Assembly: GCF_039503195.1 (NCBI RefSeq)
Contig: NZ_JBCJKP010000001.1
Location: 4,216,001 to 4,280,000, forward strand
Direction: 5' to 3'
Source: Streptomyces mirabilis
Lineage (GTDB): Bacteria > Actinomycetota > Actinomycetes > Streptomycetales > Streptomycetaceae
DNA length: 64,000 nt
How positions within the stretch are numbered: position 1 is the first letter of the stretch; each line of letters opens with the position of its first letter. The notes under the pieces were generated by a model. It saw only the letters and a program-made list of their open reading frames with translations, searched no databases and was not told where the DNA came from. A program made the translations under genes and the position numbers. Positions 26,625 to 35,960 of this stretch are shown piece after piece.

Positions 26625-26726
26625 CAGCGCGTACAGATGGCGCTCTGCAGCCTGCACAGGTCGACGTGCAGCCGCGCCACGAGCAGCATGCCCGGCGTCT
26701 TGTCGCTCACGTCCTGGGAAACCATG
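26625..26726 (-). CDS. 33-aa leader peptide upstream of cysO (cysteine-linked type)
   Basis: ATG 26726 opens a 33-codon frame ending TGA at 26625: MVSQDVSDKTPGMLLVARLH, then VDLCRLQSAICTR. The RLHVDLCR...SAIC core is the pattern of actinobacterial putative leader peptides that precede sulfur and cysteine genes. The two Cys codons, at residues 24 and 31, would be where ribosomes stall when cysteine is short. It lies 128 bases before cysO, with GC-rich inverted repeats and a C11 run in between. It probably controls cysO-cysM expression by attenuation. Confidence 0.75.
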
Positions 26727-26881
26727 GGCTCATCGTATCGATTCCCGGTCCGGGTCCCGGAGTGTGATCTCAGATGGTGGATGAATTCTGCCCGAAGTCC
26801 GGGATCCGAGCGGAGCCGGCAGGATCGGAGCGGAGTCGAAGCAGGGGATCGGAGCGGCGTCGGGGCGCAGTCGGAGCGGTG

Positions 26882-27304
26882 TCAGTACGCGTCCACGACC
26901 GTGACCTCCTCCTCCGTCACCTCTCCCTCGACGATCCGGTACGAGCGGAACTGGAAGGGACCCGCGTCGTCCGCGTCCGCCGTCGAGACGAGGACGTAGT
27001 GCGCGCCGGGCTCGTTGGCGTACGAGATGTCGGTGCGGGAGGGGTATGCCTCGGTCGCCGTGTGGGAGTGGTAGATGATCACCGGCTCCTCGTCGCGGTC
27101 GTCCATGTCGCGGTACAGCTTCAGCAGGTCGCCGGAGTCGAACTCGTAGAACGTGGGCGAGCGGGCGGCGTTGAGCATCGGGATGAAGCGCTCGGGGCGG
27201 CCCGAGCCCGCCGGGCCCGCGACGACGCCGCACGCCTCGTCGGGATGGTCCTGGCGCGCGTGGGCGACGATCTGGTCGACGAGGGCCTGGGTGATGGTCA
27301 GCAT
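26882..27304 (-). CDS. mec: JAMM/MPN metallopeptidase (Mec, Mov34 family)
   Basis: The 140-residue protein from ATG 27304 (MLTITQALVDQIVAH) has the complete JAMM zinc signature: Glu in DEACGVVAG, HSHTATEAYPSRTD (H-x-H-x10-D), and the Ser of that loop. In mycobacteria this enzyme (Mec+) releases cysteine from the CysO-cysteine adduct. Related JAMM enzymes also trim carrier tails to expose Gly-Gly. It heads the mec-leader-cysO-cysM cluster, all on the minus strand. Confidence 0.93.
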   Translation of the reverse strand: MLTITQALVDQIVAHARQDHPDEACGVVAGPAGSGRPERFIPMLNAARSPTFYEFDSGDLLKLYRDMDDRDEEPVIIYHSHTATEAYPSRTDISYANEPGAHYVLVSTADADDAGPFQFRSYRIVEGEVTEEEVTVVDAY

Positions 27305-27378
27305 GTCGGTCAGGATAAGCAGGAAATCAAAAGGGGCCGCGCGCAGCGCGTCAGGCACGGTGGCGGCGGGCGACGGAC

Positions 27379-27415
27379 GGGCCGCTCCGTACCGAGGGGT
27401 GGTACGGAGCGGCCC
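27379..27415 (-). terminator. Terminator after the amino acid permease
   Basis: GGGCCGCTCCGTACC (27379-27393) pairs perfectly with 27401-27415 around a 7-base loop, 20 bases beyond the permease stop. It separates the permease from mec. Confidence 0.85.
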
Positions 27416-27434
27416 ACATGCTGAACCGGGAAGG

Positions 27435-28895
27435 TCAGCCGACCTTCTCGAACGCCGGTTCGCGGCGCTCGGTGACCTGGGGGTTGCGTGCCTTGAGCAC
27501 CCACCAGCCGATGGCCAGGGCCGCGGCCCAGCCGGCCATCACATACAGGCAGACGCGGGAGTCGGCGTCGTAGGCGATGAGGCCCGTGACGAAGAGCAGG
27601 AAGACGACCGCGATCCAGCTGCACTTCGCTCCGCCCGGGGCCGGGAAGGAGGAGGCGGGCAGGCGTCCGGCGTCGACCGCGCGGCGGTAGAGGATGTGGC
27701 TGACCAGGATCATCAGCCAGGTCCAGATGCCGGCGGCAGTGGCCACGGAGGTGACGTAGCCGAAGGCCTTCTCCGGGACGATGTAGTTCAGGATCACGCC
27801 GATGCCCATGAAGAGCATGGAGACGGTGATGCCGATCGCCGGGGTCTTGGTCGAGGAGAGCCTGCTGAAGACCTTGGGGGCCTCGCCGTTGTCCGCCAGG
27901 GTGCGCAGCATGCGGCCCGTGGAGTACATGCCGGAGTTGCAGGAGGACAGGGCGGCGGTCAGGACCACGAAGTTGACGATGCCGGCGCCGGCCGGGATGC
28001 CGATCTTCGCGAAGGCCTCGACGAAGGGGCTGACGCCCGGGGCGAACTCCGTCCACTTCACGACGCAGAGGATGACCGTGAGCGCGCCGACGTAGAAGAG
28101 CGCGATGCGCCACGGGAGGGTGTTGATCGCCTTGGGGAGGGTCTTCTCCGGGTCCTCGGACTCGCCCGCCGTGACGCCGACGAGCTCGACGGCGAGGTAG
28201 GCGAACATGACGCCCTGGAGCGTCATCAGGGACGAGCCGATGCCCTTGGGGAAGAAGCCGTCGAACTGCCAGAGGTTCGCGACGGAGGCCGTGTCACCGG
28301 CCGAGCTGAAGCCGAAGGTGAGGACGCCGAGGCCGATCACGATCATGCCGATCAGGGCGGTGACCTTGACCATCGAGAACCAGAACTCGATCTCTCCGAA
28401 GAGCTTCACCGAGATCAGGTTCGCCACGAAGAGGACGACCAGGAAGACCAGCGCCGTCACCCATTGGGGGATGGACGGGAACCAGTAGTGGACGTAGATC
28501 GCGGCGGCGGTGAGTTCCGCCATGCCGGTGACCACCCACATCAGCCAGTACGTCCAGCCGGTGAAGTAGCCGAAGAACGGGCCGAGGAACTCGCGGGAGT
28601 ACTCCGCGAAGGAGCCCGAGACCGGGCGGTACAGGAGCAGCTCGCCGAGCGCCCGCATGATGAAGAAGATGATCACGCCCGCGAGGGCGTACATGAAGAT
28701 GAGGCTGGGCCCCGCCTTGGCGATGTTCGCCCCGGCGCCCAGGAAGAGGCCGACGCCGATGGCGCCGCCGATCGCGATCATCTGGACCTGGCGACTGCCG
28801 AGCCCGCGCTCGTACCCCTCTTCGGGGGCGTCGCCGCCCACGGCCTCACTGCCGCTACGCGGCTCGTCGGTCTTGTCGACCTGCGATGAGGTCAT
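27435..28895 (-). CDS. Amino acid permease (APC superfamily, AAT type)
   Basis: The 486-residue transporter has 12 helices, opening with GLGSRQVQMIAIGGAIGVGL, the signature GSFAEYSREFLGPFFGYFTG and WTYWLMWVVTGMAELTA. It matches bacterial amino acid transporters of the AAT family (asparagine, GABA, proline or similar), using the proton gradient. I prefer ATG 28895 (MTSSQVDKTDE), which has a GAAAGG site upstream; ATG 28916 has none. A 17-bp palindrome at 28944-28960 lies in the promoter region. Confidence 0.9.
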   Translation of the reverse strand: MTSSQVDKTDEPRSGSEAVGGDAPEEGYERGLGSRQVQMIAIGGAIGVGLFLGAGANIAKAGPSLIFMYALAGVIIFFIMRALGELLLYRPVSGSFAEYSREFLGPFFGYFTGWTYWLMWVVTGMAELTAAAIYVHYWFPSIPQWVTALVFLVVLFVANLISVKLFGEIEFWFSMVKVTALIGMIVIGLGVLTFGFSSAGDTASVANLWQFDGFFPKGIGSSLMTLQGVMFAYLAVELVGVTAGESEDPEKTLPKAINTLPWRIALFYVGALTVILCVVKWTEFAPGVSPFVEAFAKIGIPAGAGIVNFVVLTAALSSCNSGMYSTGRMLRTLADNGEAPKVFSRLSSTKTPAIGITVSMLFMGIGVILNYIVPEKAFGYVTSVATAAGIWTWLMILVSHILYRRAVDAGRLPASSFPAPGGAKCSWIAVVFLLFVTGLIAYDADSRVCLYVMAGWAAALAIGWWVLKARNPQVTERREPAFEKVG

Positions 28896-29248
28896 GTGTG
28901 GTGCGCCTTTCTCCATGCCGGTCCGAGCCAGTCACTTGGCTTCGGATCGGGTTCCGATCCCCCCGGATGTGATGGAGCTGTGCCTGGCCGGCGGTCGCCG
29001 GCTCGGTGGCGCACCCGACCGGACATGGGTGGTGTCCTGTCGGGCGGTCGTGAAGATTTATCACGGCCGCAACCTGGGCAGCCCGCGGGTGATGTAAGGC
29101 ACGCCACAGGGAGAAGCGGACAAACAGCACTCAGGCGTGCATACCAGGCCAGGACGGTGACGGGATCGTTATCCGGATCTGAGCGTCCTCTGAGCGAACA
29201 CCGATTGAACCCTGAACCAACCCCTGACCAGGGCGTCTCGGCGTCCGA
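28896..29248. other. Intergenic region, permease promoter side
   Basis: This 353-bp stretch has no credible gene. It holds a perfect palindrome GGATCGG-GTT-CCGATCC (28944-28960) 49 bp upstream of the permease start. That is an operator or 5' leader hairpin candidate. Nothing else stands out. Confidence 0.5.
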
Positions 29249-29853
29249 TCAGTGCATCAGCGTCTCGACGAGCGTCTCCTGGAGACCGCCCAGCCACAGG
29301 TACGCCATCACCATCGGCTTGCGCGGGTCCTCGTCCGGGAGGCGGTAGAGGAGGTCGGTGTCCTCCTCGTCGACGACGTCGAGCCGGGCCCCGATCGCCA
29401 GGCGCAGGTCGTTGAGGGCGCGCAGCCACTGCTCGGACTCCCCGGGGAGAGCTTGAGGACCGCGCCGCCGTCGCCCGCCGTGGTGAGGGCGTCCAGCGAG
29501 CGGATCACCGCGAGGGCGTTCTCGCGCTTGCCGGCGCGCAGGTCGTTCTCGGTGAAGCGGCGGAACTCGGAGGAGTACGCCCGCTGCTCCTCCGCCTGTT
29601 CCGGCGAGGACGCCTCGACGTCGGGGCCGCTGTAGGCGTCCGGGAAGAGGCGCTGGAGCACGGGGTCGGAGGGCGGTTCGCTGGGGCCTTCCGCGAACAG
29701 TTCGGCGAGCGGGTCGTCGGGGGCGTTCTCCGCGGGGCCGGGACCGATGAGCTCCAGGAGCTGTACGGCGAGGGAGCGGATGATGGAGATCTCGACCTCG
29801 TCGAGCGCGACGGCCGCGCCGCCGCCGGGGAGCGGTTCGAAGTGTCCTGGCAT
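29249..29853 (-). pseudogene. DUF2017 gene with an apparent 1-nt frameshift
   Basis: ATG 29853 (MPGHFEPLPGGGAAVALDEV) starts a typical DUF2017 protein, which continues to AVIRSLDALTTAGDGGAVLK. At CCCCGGGG (29440-29447) the frame breaks. The rest, ESEQWLRALNDLRLAIGARL, DEEDTDLLYRLPDEDP and YLWLGGLQETLVETLMH, continues in another frame to 29249. One extra G in LSPG-ESEQW restores a protein of about 200 residues. DUF2017 is regularly encoded next to clpS in actinobacteria; its function is unknown. The break is either a real 1-base deletion or a sequencing error. Confidence 0.88.
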
Positions 29854-29951
29854 GGAGTGAGTTCGCTACTTCCGGTCCTGCTCGCGGTTTACAGGGAGGG
29901 CTCGGGATGCTGCCGGTCCGACGGCCGCCGGTCCGACGACTTCCGGTCCCG

Positions 29952-30269
29952 CTATTTCCGGTCCTGCTGAAGGGTGGCCCACAGACCGTAGCCGTGCATG
30001 GCCTGTACGTCGCGCTCCATCTCCTCGCGCGTGCCGCTGGAGACGACCGCACGGCCCTTGTGATGGACGTCGAGCATGAGCTTGGTGGCCTTGTCCTTCG
30101 TGTAGCCGAAGTACGTCTGGAAGACATACGTCACATAGCTCATGAGGTTGACCGGGTCGTTGTGCACGATGGTGACCCAGGGGACGTCGGGCTCGGGTAC
30201 GGCGAAGACCTCCTCCGCCGACTCGGTCTTTTCGGTCTCTAGGGGTGCGGGAGCGGTCACACGGCCCAT
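29952..30269 (-). CDS. clpS: ATP-dependent Clp protease adaptor ClpS
   Basis: The 105-residue adaptor from ATG 30269 has the ClpS core: [20 protein letters not shown] (N-degron pocket), [20 protein letters not shown] and [16 protein letters not shown]. It delivers N-end-rule substrates to ClpAP/ClpCP. A 30-residue charged head ([20 protein letters not shown]) precedes the core. It is divergent from pncB. Just beyond its stop, at 29866-29881, a second copy of its last codons (QDRK-stop) shows a small duplication. Confidence 0.95.
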   Translation of the reverse strand: MGRVTAPAPLETEKTESAEEVFAVPEPDVPWVTIVHNDPVNLMSYVTYVFQTYFGYTKDKATKLMLDVHHKGRAVVSSGTREEMERDVQAMHGYGLWATLQQDRK

Positions 30270-30388
30270 GCTGCCACCAGAGAGGGGGGCCCGCACAAAC
30301 GGACCCCCGGAATACAACGGGATACAACCGGAATACACCGACCTCCATAAATCGTCAGAGTGACGAGATGGGGGTACCATCCAGGCTT

Positions 30389-31717
30389 ATGAACACAGCG
30401 GACCTTGGGCTGCCGGTGGACGTTCCCTCGACGGCGCTCTTCACGGACCAGTACGAGCTGACGATGCTGCAGGCCGCACTGGCCGCGGGGACCGCCGAGC
30501 GACGCTCGGTCTTCGAGGTCTTCACGCGGCGGCTGCCGGAGGGGCGGCGCTACGGCGTCGTCGCGGGCACCGGGCGGGTTCTCGACGCCGTCGAGAACTT
30601 CCGCTTCGACGCCGACGTCCTCGGCTTCCTGCGCGAGAACGCCGTCGTGGACGAGCCGACCCTGGAGTGGCTCGCCTCGTACCGCTTCGGCGGGGACATC
30701 TGGGGCTATCCCGAGGGCGAGGTGTACTTCCCGGGCTCGCCGATCCTGCGGGTCGAGGGGTCCTTCGCGGAGTGTGTGCTCCTGGAGACCGTGATCCTCT
30801 CCATCCTCAACCACGACTCGGCCATCGCGGCCGCCGCCTCCCGGATGGCCTCCGCCGCCGGGGACCGGCCGCTGATCGAGATGGGCGCCCGGCGGACGCA
30901 CGAGCTGGCCGCGGTGGCGGCGGCGCGGGCCGCGTACGTCGGGGGCTTCACGACCACCTCCGACCTGGCCGCGGGCTTCCGCTACGGCATCCCGACCGTC
31001 GGCACCTCCGCACACGCCTTCACCCTCCTGCACGACCAGGAGCGGGACGCCTTCCAGGCCCAGGTGAACTCGCTGGGCCGGGGGACGACGCTGCTCGTGG
31101 ACACGTACGACGTCGCGGAGGCGGTACGGATGGCGGTCGAGGTCGCCGGGCCGGAACTCGGGGCCGTACGGATCGACTCCGGAGACCTGCTGCTGGTCGC
31201 GCACCGGGTGCGGCAGCAGCTGGACGAGCTGGGCGCGAGGGACACGCGCATCATCGTGACCTCGGACCTGGACGAGTACGCGATCGCCTCGCTGGCGGCG
31301 GCGCCCGTCGACGCGTACGGCGTCGGTACGCAGTTGGTGACGGGTTCCGGCCATCCCACCTGTTCGATGGTCTACAAGCTGGTCGCCCGCGCCGAGTCGG
31401 CGGACCCGAAGGCTCCGCTGGAGCCCGTGGCCAAGAGGTCCACCGGCGGCAAGACCTCGATCGGCGGGCGCAAGTGGGCCGCGCGGCGGCTCGACGAGCG
31501 GGGGGTCGCCGAGGCCGAGGTGATCGGCACCGGGGTGGTCCCCGTGGCACTCGCCGACCGACAACTGCTGGTGGAGCTCGTCAAGGGCGGGCAGGTCCTG
31601 TCCCGCGAGCCCCTCGACGTCGTGCGCGACCGGCACGCGGCCTCCCGCGCCAACCTGCCGTTGTCGGCGACACAGCTCTCGCGCGGGGAACCGGTCATTC
31701 CGACGGAATACATCTGA
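30389..31717 (+). CDS. pncB: Nicotinate phosphoribosyltransferase
   Basis: I take ATG 30389 (MNTADLGLPVDVPSTALFTD); the open frame reaches further upstream, but that part is antisense to clpS. The 442-residue enzyme has TDQYELTMLQAAL, FEVFTRRLPEGRRYGVVAG, the phosphorylated-His region EMGARRTHELAAV, GTSAHAFTLLHDQE and VRIDSGDLLLVAH, all typical of NAPRTase. It makes nicotinate mononucleotide from nicotinate and PRPP in NAD salvage. The nicotinamidase gene follows, giving a two-step pathway. Confidence 0.95.
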   Translation: MNTADLGLPVDVPSTALFTDQYELTMLQAALAAGTAERRSVFEVFTRRLPEGRRYGVVAGTGRVLDAVENFRFDADVLGFLRENAVVDEPTLEWLASYRFGGDIWGYPEGEVYFPGSPILRVEGSFAECVLLETVILSILNHDSAIAAAASRMASAAGDRPLIEMGARRTHELAAVAAARAAYVGGFTTTSDLAAGFRYGIPTVGTSAHAFTLLHDQERDAFQAQVNSLGRGTTLLVDTYDVAEAVRMAVEVAGPELGAVRIDSGDLLLVAHRVRQQLDELGARDTRIIVTSDLDEYAIASLAAAPVDAYGVGTQLVTGSGHPTCSMVYKLVARAESADPKAPLEPVAKRSTGGKTSIGGRKWAARRLDERGVAEAEVIGTGVVPVALADRQLLVELVKGGQVLSREPLDVVRDRHAASRANLPLSATQLSRGEPVIPTEYI

Positions 31718-31991
31718 TACGGCCCACGCAATGCGCGCGGGGTGCGCCGGAGCGCGCGCGGGCGGCGCTCCGACCGGCTCCGGCCACCCTTGGGCAAACA
31801 CGAATGAACGGGCGGTCAGCGGGAATGCAACGGCAACACGCACACCGCACCGGCCGCCGCAACGGGCCGTAACCGAATGACCCCTCCCGCGCCGCACGTG
31901 AAGTCTCTAGGCTCGGCTCCACAGGCCGGTCCCGCACACCCCCTGCCACATTCACCGACCCCATAGTCGACACAGTCGAAGGACACCGACC

Positions 31992-32576
31992 ATGCGCCGC
32001 GCCTTGATCGTCGTAGACGTGCAGAACGACTTCTGCGAGGGGGGCAGCCTCGCGGTGGCCGGAGGCGCCGATGTGGCCGCCGCCATCACGGAGCTGATCG
32101 GGCAGGCGCCCGCCGGCTACCGGCATGTCGTCGCCACGCGTGACCTCCACATCGCTCCCGGTGGCCACTTCGCCGACAACCCCGACTTCGTCCACTCCTG
32201 GCCCGCGCACTGTGTGGCCGGCACGGAGGGGGTCGGCTTCCACCCGAACTTCGCACCGGCGGTCGCCTCCGGCGCGGTCGACGCCGTCTTCGACAAGGGC
32301 GCGTACGCGGCGGCGTACAGCGGTTTCGAGGGCGCCGACGAGAACGGGGTCGCGCTGGGTGACTGGCTGCGCGCCCGCGAGATCGACGAGGTGGACGTGG
32401 TCGGCATCGCCACCGACCACTGCGTCCGCGCCACCGCCCTGGACTCCGTCCGCAACGGCTTCCGCACCCAGGTCCTCCTGGACCTCACGGCCGGGGTCTC
32501 CGAGGAAACCACGGACCGCGCCCTCGAAGAACTCCGAGAAGCAGGCGTGGACCTGACAGGAAAGCCGGTCGTCTAG
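31992..32576 (+). CDS. pncA: Nicotinamidase (isochorismatase family, PncA)
   Basis: The 194-residue hydrolase has the catalytic triad D9 (VVDVQNDF), K102 (FDKGAYA) and C144 (IATDHCVRATAL). It also has metal ligands D51/H53 in ATRDLHIAPGGHF and H73 in WPAHCVAGTEG. It converts nicotinamide to nicotinate, the substrate of PncB encoded upstream. A weak GAAGGA site lies 6-11 bases before the ATG. The same enzyme would activate pyrazinamide. Confidence 0.95.
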   Translation: MRRALIVVDVQNDFCEGGSLAVAGGADVAAAITELIGQAPAGYRHVVATRDLHIAPGGHFADNPDFVHSWPAHCVAGTEGVGFHPNFAPAVASGAVDAVFDKGAYAAAYSGFEGADENGVALGDWLRAREIDEVDVVGIATDHCVRATALDSVRNGFRTQVLLDLTAGVSEETTDRALEELREAGVDLTGKPVV

Positions 32577-32643
32577 CCGTCCTGGCCGAAACCGCTGTCA
32601 GGCTCGCCCGGTGCCTACGTCCGTGCCGCCGAGTCGTCGCCGG

Positions 32644-32985
32644 TCAGGCCTGGGGTGCCGGGCGTCTCAGGAGGGATTTGAACGGGCGCCACAGTTCCTG
32701 GGTGAGGTCGGGGCCCTGGACGCCGCTGTCCGGGGTGGTGCGCCATATGAGGCCGTCGGGGTGGTGCAGGACGGCGGTGATCTCGTCGGGGGTGGGCGGG
32801 GCCGCGTTCCCGCGGAGGTAGACCGCGCGCAGGCCGAGGTTGCGCAGGCGCGTCAGGGCGCGGGCGCGGTTCTGGGCCAGGACCAGAAAGCGCACGGAGC
32901 CGGGGCCCGGGCCCGCCGGGCTGGGCAGGTTCAGCGCCACTACCACGCTGCCGTTCGGCAGCTTGCAAAAACCTCCTGCGGCCAT
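32644..32985 (-). CDS. Conserved hypothetical protein, 113 aa
   Basis: From ATG 32985 the product begins MAAGGFCKLPNGSVVVALNL. It has a basic middle part (VLAQNRARALTRLRNLGLRA, VYLRGNAAPPTPDEITAVL) and ends in PFKSLLRRPAPQA. It is soluble, with AGGAGG ending 9 bases before the start. I recognise no named family. It is convergent with pncA. Confidence 0.65.
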   Translation of the reverse strand: MAAGGFCKLPNGSVVVALNLPSPAGPGPGSVRFLVLAQNRARALTRLRNLGLRAVYLRGNAAPPTPDEITAVLHHPDGLIWRTTPDSGVQGPDLTQELWRPFKSLLRRPAPQA

Positions 32986-33106
32986 GCCGTCACACCCCCG
33001 TGCGCACCGGTGTCAATAAGGAATCCACAGGACGCACCTAAACACGATCGGCGGCAACCCGCCAGAGGGTCGCCGCCGATACGCTTCTGACCTGCACACA
33101 TACCGA

Positions 33107-35452
33107 TTACTTCACCGCGGGGCCCACTTCGAGCGAGATCGTCGACCCGTCACGGGCCTCCTTGGCGATCCTGATCTTGGTGTTGGTGTCAGTGATCTTG
33201 ACACCCGCGGTCGGGGCCGTCGTGTCGTAGTAGGTGCTGGTGTGGTCGTTGAAGACCGGCACCCCCGGCTTCGACGGGATCTTCGTCGCCACGTCCGCGC
33301 TGTGCAGCGTCAGACCGTCCGTGCGGTACAGGCTGAACGGCGAGTCGTACGACTGGATCCGGCTGCGCATCAGCGTTCCGTCGGACCATTTCAGCGCGGT
33401 GGAGTGCGAGTCGACCGGCAGGATCAGCCCGGAGCCCGCGTGCGCGCTGACGTTGTTGTCCTTCTGCGAGGTGTCCCACTTCCAGATCAACAGGCCGTTC
33501 TGGTAGGGGTAGTGCTCCACCCAGGACGGACGCGTCGTCGAGAAGCCGAAGTTGTACGGACCGGTCTTGAGGGTCTTGTCGTACGAGACGTACTGACGGT
33601 TCTCCGCGATGTAGTACTGCGGGTAGTCGTCGGTGAAGGACGCGCCGACGCGGGAGAAGCCGGCGGCGGTCCACGCGGCGTCCGCGGTCTCGGCGTTGTC
33701 CGAGAAGAGCGCCGAACCGTCCGCGGTCACGGAGATCTCGTCGGCCGCGAAGCCCTTCAGCGCCACGCCGCCGTCGCTCTGGTAGCGGAACCGCAGGTCG
33801 ACCTTCTGGCCCGCGTAGGCGTCGAGCGGGAACGACAGCTTCTTGTACGCGTCCACCGTGCCGGTCAGCGCGGGCTTGCCACTGCCGTCGCGCGGGATCG
33901 GCTGCCCGTCCACCGTGCCGTCGATGGCGGTCCAGTTGGCGCCGCCGTCGGTGGAGACCTCGGTGTACAGGTAATCGTAGTCGGCCTCGATGTCGTACCA
34001 GCCGTCGAGCGTGAGGGCGGCCGACGACTTGCCGGTGAGATCGACGGAACGCGTCAGCGTGTTCTTGAGATCGTTGCCGCTGCCGCTCCACCACTGGGTC
34101 GAGCCCTGTGCCGGGGCGACGATCTCGGTGGTGACCGCCTTGTCCGGCAGCGAGACCACGAGGGCCTGCTTGTTCCTGGTGTTGTACTCGGCGACACCCA
34201 GCTTGTGCTTCGACTTCGTCGCGGCCTTGGCCGTGTCGTAGTTCAGCCAGCCGAGCTGCAGCTTGTCCCAGGCGTTCATGTCGCCGGGCAGGTCACCGAT
34301 GGCGTTCCTGCCGGTGCCGAGCCAGGAACCGGAGGACATCAGGGTCCAGAATCCCGTGGAGTTCTCGGCCGAGTTGGTGGTGTCGTACTCGTCCGGCAGA
34401 CCGAGGTCGTGGCCGTACTCGTGCGCGTAGACGCCGAGTCCGCCGTTCTCCGGCTGGATGGTGTAGTCGCCGACCCAGATGCCGGTGTCGCCGATCGCGG
34501 CGCCGCCCAGCTTGTTGCCGGCCGGACCCGTGGCGCCCGCGTCGGTGCCGAACGCGTACCAGCGGTGCGCCCAGATCGCGTCCTCGCCCTGCGCGCCGCC
34601 GCCCGCGGACTCGTCCTCACCGGCGTGCACGATCTGGAAGTGGTCGATGTAGCCGTCGGGCTCGTTGAAGTTGCCGTCGCCGTCGTAGTCGTAGCGGTCC
34701 CACTGGTCGTACTTGGCCAGGTCCGCCTTGATGTCCGCGTCGGACCTGCCGGCCGCCTTCTGGTCGGCGACCCAGGCGGTGACACCGTCCCGGACCGCGT
34801 ACCAGGCGCCCGTGGACGCCTTGTTGGAGCCGTAACGGGCCTCGTTGTAGGGGACCTTGACCCAGTCGGTGACCTCGCCGTCGACCGAGTAGCGGCCCGA
34901 GGACTGCTTCTCGTAGTACTTCTTCAGCGACTCGGTGTTCTTGCCGGTGCCGAAGTAGAGGTCCTGGAAGTGCGCCTGGTTGTAGTCCGCCTGCCAGGCC
35001 GTGCTGTTGTCCTGGGTGCGGTCGGGCGCGGCTATCTGGTTGTGCAGCGGGCCCACGGTGCCGCCGTAGCGGCTGTCGACCTGGTCGCCGAACTCGACCA
35101 GGATCGTGAAGATCTTGTCGGTCTTCTCGCGGCCGAGCTCGACGTACTTGTTCTTGCCCTTGAGCTTGACGACCTGCGAACCATTCCGGTCCTGGACCTT
35201 CGCGTCCCCGGATATGACCTGGTTCAGGGCCTCTTCGCGCTGTGCTTCCTGGGTCTTGCTGAGCGGGCCGTCGAGGTCGTGTTCGGCCTCGTTGCCGGCC
35301 GGCCGGGGCTCGTGGCGGTTCGCGCTCGCCGAGGCCGCCGCCGAAGCGGCATCGTCTGCCTGCGCAACGGCGAACGTCGAGAACGTGGCGGTGGCCGCCG
35401 CGAGGGCGACACCCACCGCGGCCGCTCTGAACGTCCATGGTCTGCTGGTCAC
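33107..35452 (-). CDS. Secreted immune-inhibitor-A-type metalloprotease (M6)
   Basis: The 781-residue protein has a signal peptide (about 1-32: TFRAAAVGVALAAATATFS, FAVAQA). A charged propeptide with AQREEALNQVISGDA follows, then an M6 peptidase domain with the zinc motif HEYGHDLGLPDEYD (H344, H348). Downstream are ENSTGFWTLMSSGSWLG and a beta-sandwich region carrying DGGANWTAIDGT and KVDLRFRYQSDGG. InhA proteases are secreted zinc endopeptidases degrading extracellular proteins. It stands alone, with a 500-bp upstream region. Confidence 0.95.
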   Translation of the reverse strand: MTSRPWTFRAAAVGVALAAATATFSTFAVAQADDAASAAASASANRHEPRPAGNEAEHDLDGPLSKTQEAQREEALNQVISGDAKVQDRNGSQVVKLKGKNKYVELGREKTDKIFTILVEFGDQVDSRYGGTVGPLHNQIAAPDRTQDNSTAWQADYNQAHFQDLYFGTGKNTESLKKYYEKQSSGRYSVDGEVTDWVKVPYNEARYGSNKASTGAWYAVRDGVTAWVADQKAAGRSDADIKADLAKYDQWDRYDYDGDGNFNEPDGYIDHFQIVHAGEDESAGGGAQGEDAIWAHRWYAFGTDAGATGPAGNKLGGAAIGDTGIWVGDYTIQPENGGLGVYAHEYGHDLGLPDEYDTTNSAENSTGFWTLMSSGSWLGTGRNAIGDLPGDMNAWDKLQLGWLNYDTAKAATKSKHKLGVAEYNTRNKQALVVSLPDKAVTTEIVAPAQGSTQWWSGSGNDLKNTLTRSVDLTGKSSAALTLDGWYDIEADYDYLYTEVSTDGGANWTAIDGTVDGQPIPRDGSGKPALTGTVDAYKKLSFPLDAYAGQKVDLRFRYQSDGGVALKGFAADEISVTADGSALFSDNAETADAAWTAAGFSRVGASFTDDYPQYYIAENRQYVSYDKTLKTGPYNFGFSTTRPSWVEHYPYQNGLLIWKWDTSQKDNNVSAHAGSGLILPVDSHSTALKWSDGTLMRSRIQSYDSPFSLYRTDGLTLHSADVATKIPSKPGVPVFNDHTSTYYDTTAPTAGVKITDTNTKIRIAKEARDGSTISLEVGPAVK

Positions 35453-35960
35453 TTGAAGTCCTCCCCTGCGTCCGTTCGCGCGGATGGGGGGATCCCGGGG
35501 TGATGGAGGTCCGCGCGCTTATACGCGTGTCAAGTGACGACATTCGACCGGAGTTACCAAAGAAAAGACAGATCTTGACTTGAACCTGGCAACTGCATTA
35601 TGCGGAGCGGCAGTTCGGTATCCGAACGGTGATCGGCCCCCTCAACGGGCGCGTCCATCCGTCCACTTGGTGGACGCGATGACTCCGTGCGCCCCCTGTG
35701 CTCCGGCACCGTGGGTAAGGTCACGCTTACCGGACGTTCCACTCGGGCATGCAGGCGAATAGAGTCGATTGGCGGAACGTTGGAATGTCAACGGATCGAC
35801 AAGTCGACACCGTTGTCGTCCCGCGATTCGCAGCCCCACCCTGACCGGCGGCACCACTCCCGTTGTCGATCGTCCCGGTCGCCGTCCGGTCCCGTTGTTG
35901 TCCGCATCCTCCCCCATCGCGAGAGGCACGGGGGGAGTACCCCCACCCCGAGGAATCGCC
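35453..35960. other. 508-bp intergenic region with orphan promoter-like and operator-like sites
   Basis: No gene is credible here. TTGACT (35575-35580) and CATTAT (35596-35601) form a plus-strand promoter-like pair. Just downstream is a perfect palindrome GTTCGG-TAT-CCGAAC (35613-35627), and further on GGTAAG-GTCACG-CTTACC (35714-35731). The next plus-strand gene begins only at 35961. The minus-strand side would hold the protease promoter. Confidence 0.45.

Noticed and set aside
26459..26767. 102-codon plus-strand frame between cysO and mec
   Set aside because: It is antisense to the leader peptide and the cysO 5' region, with no ribosome site.
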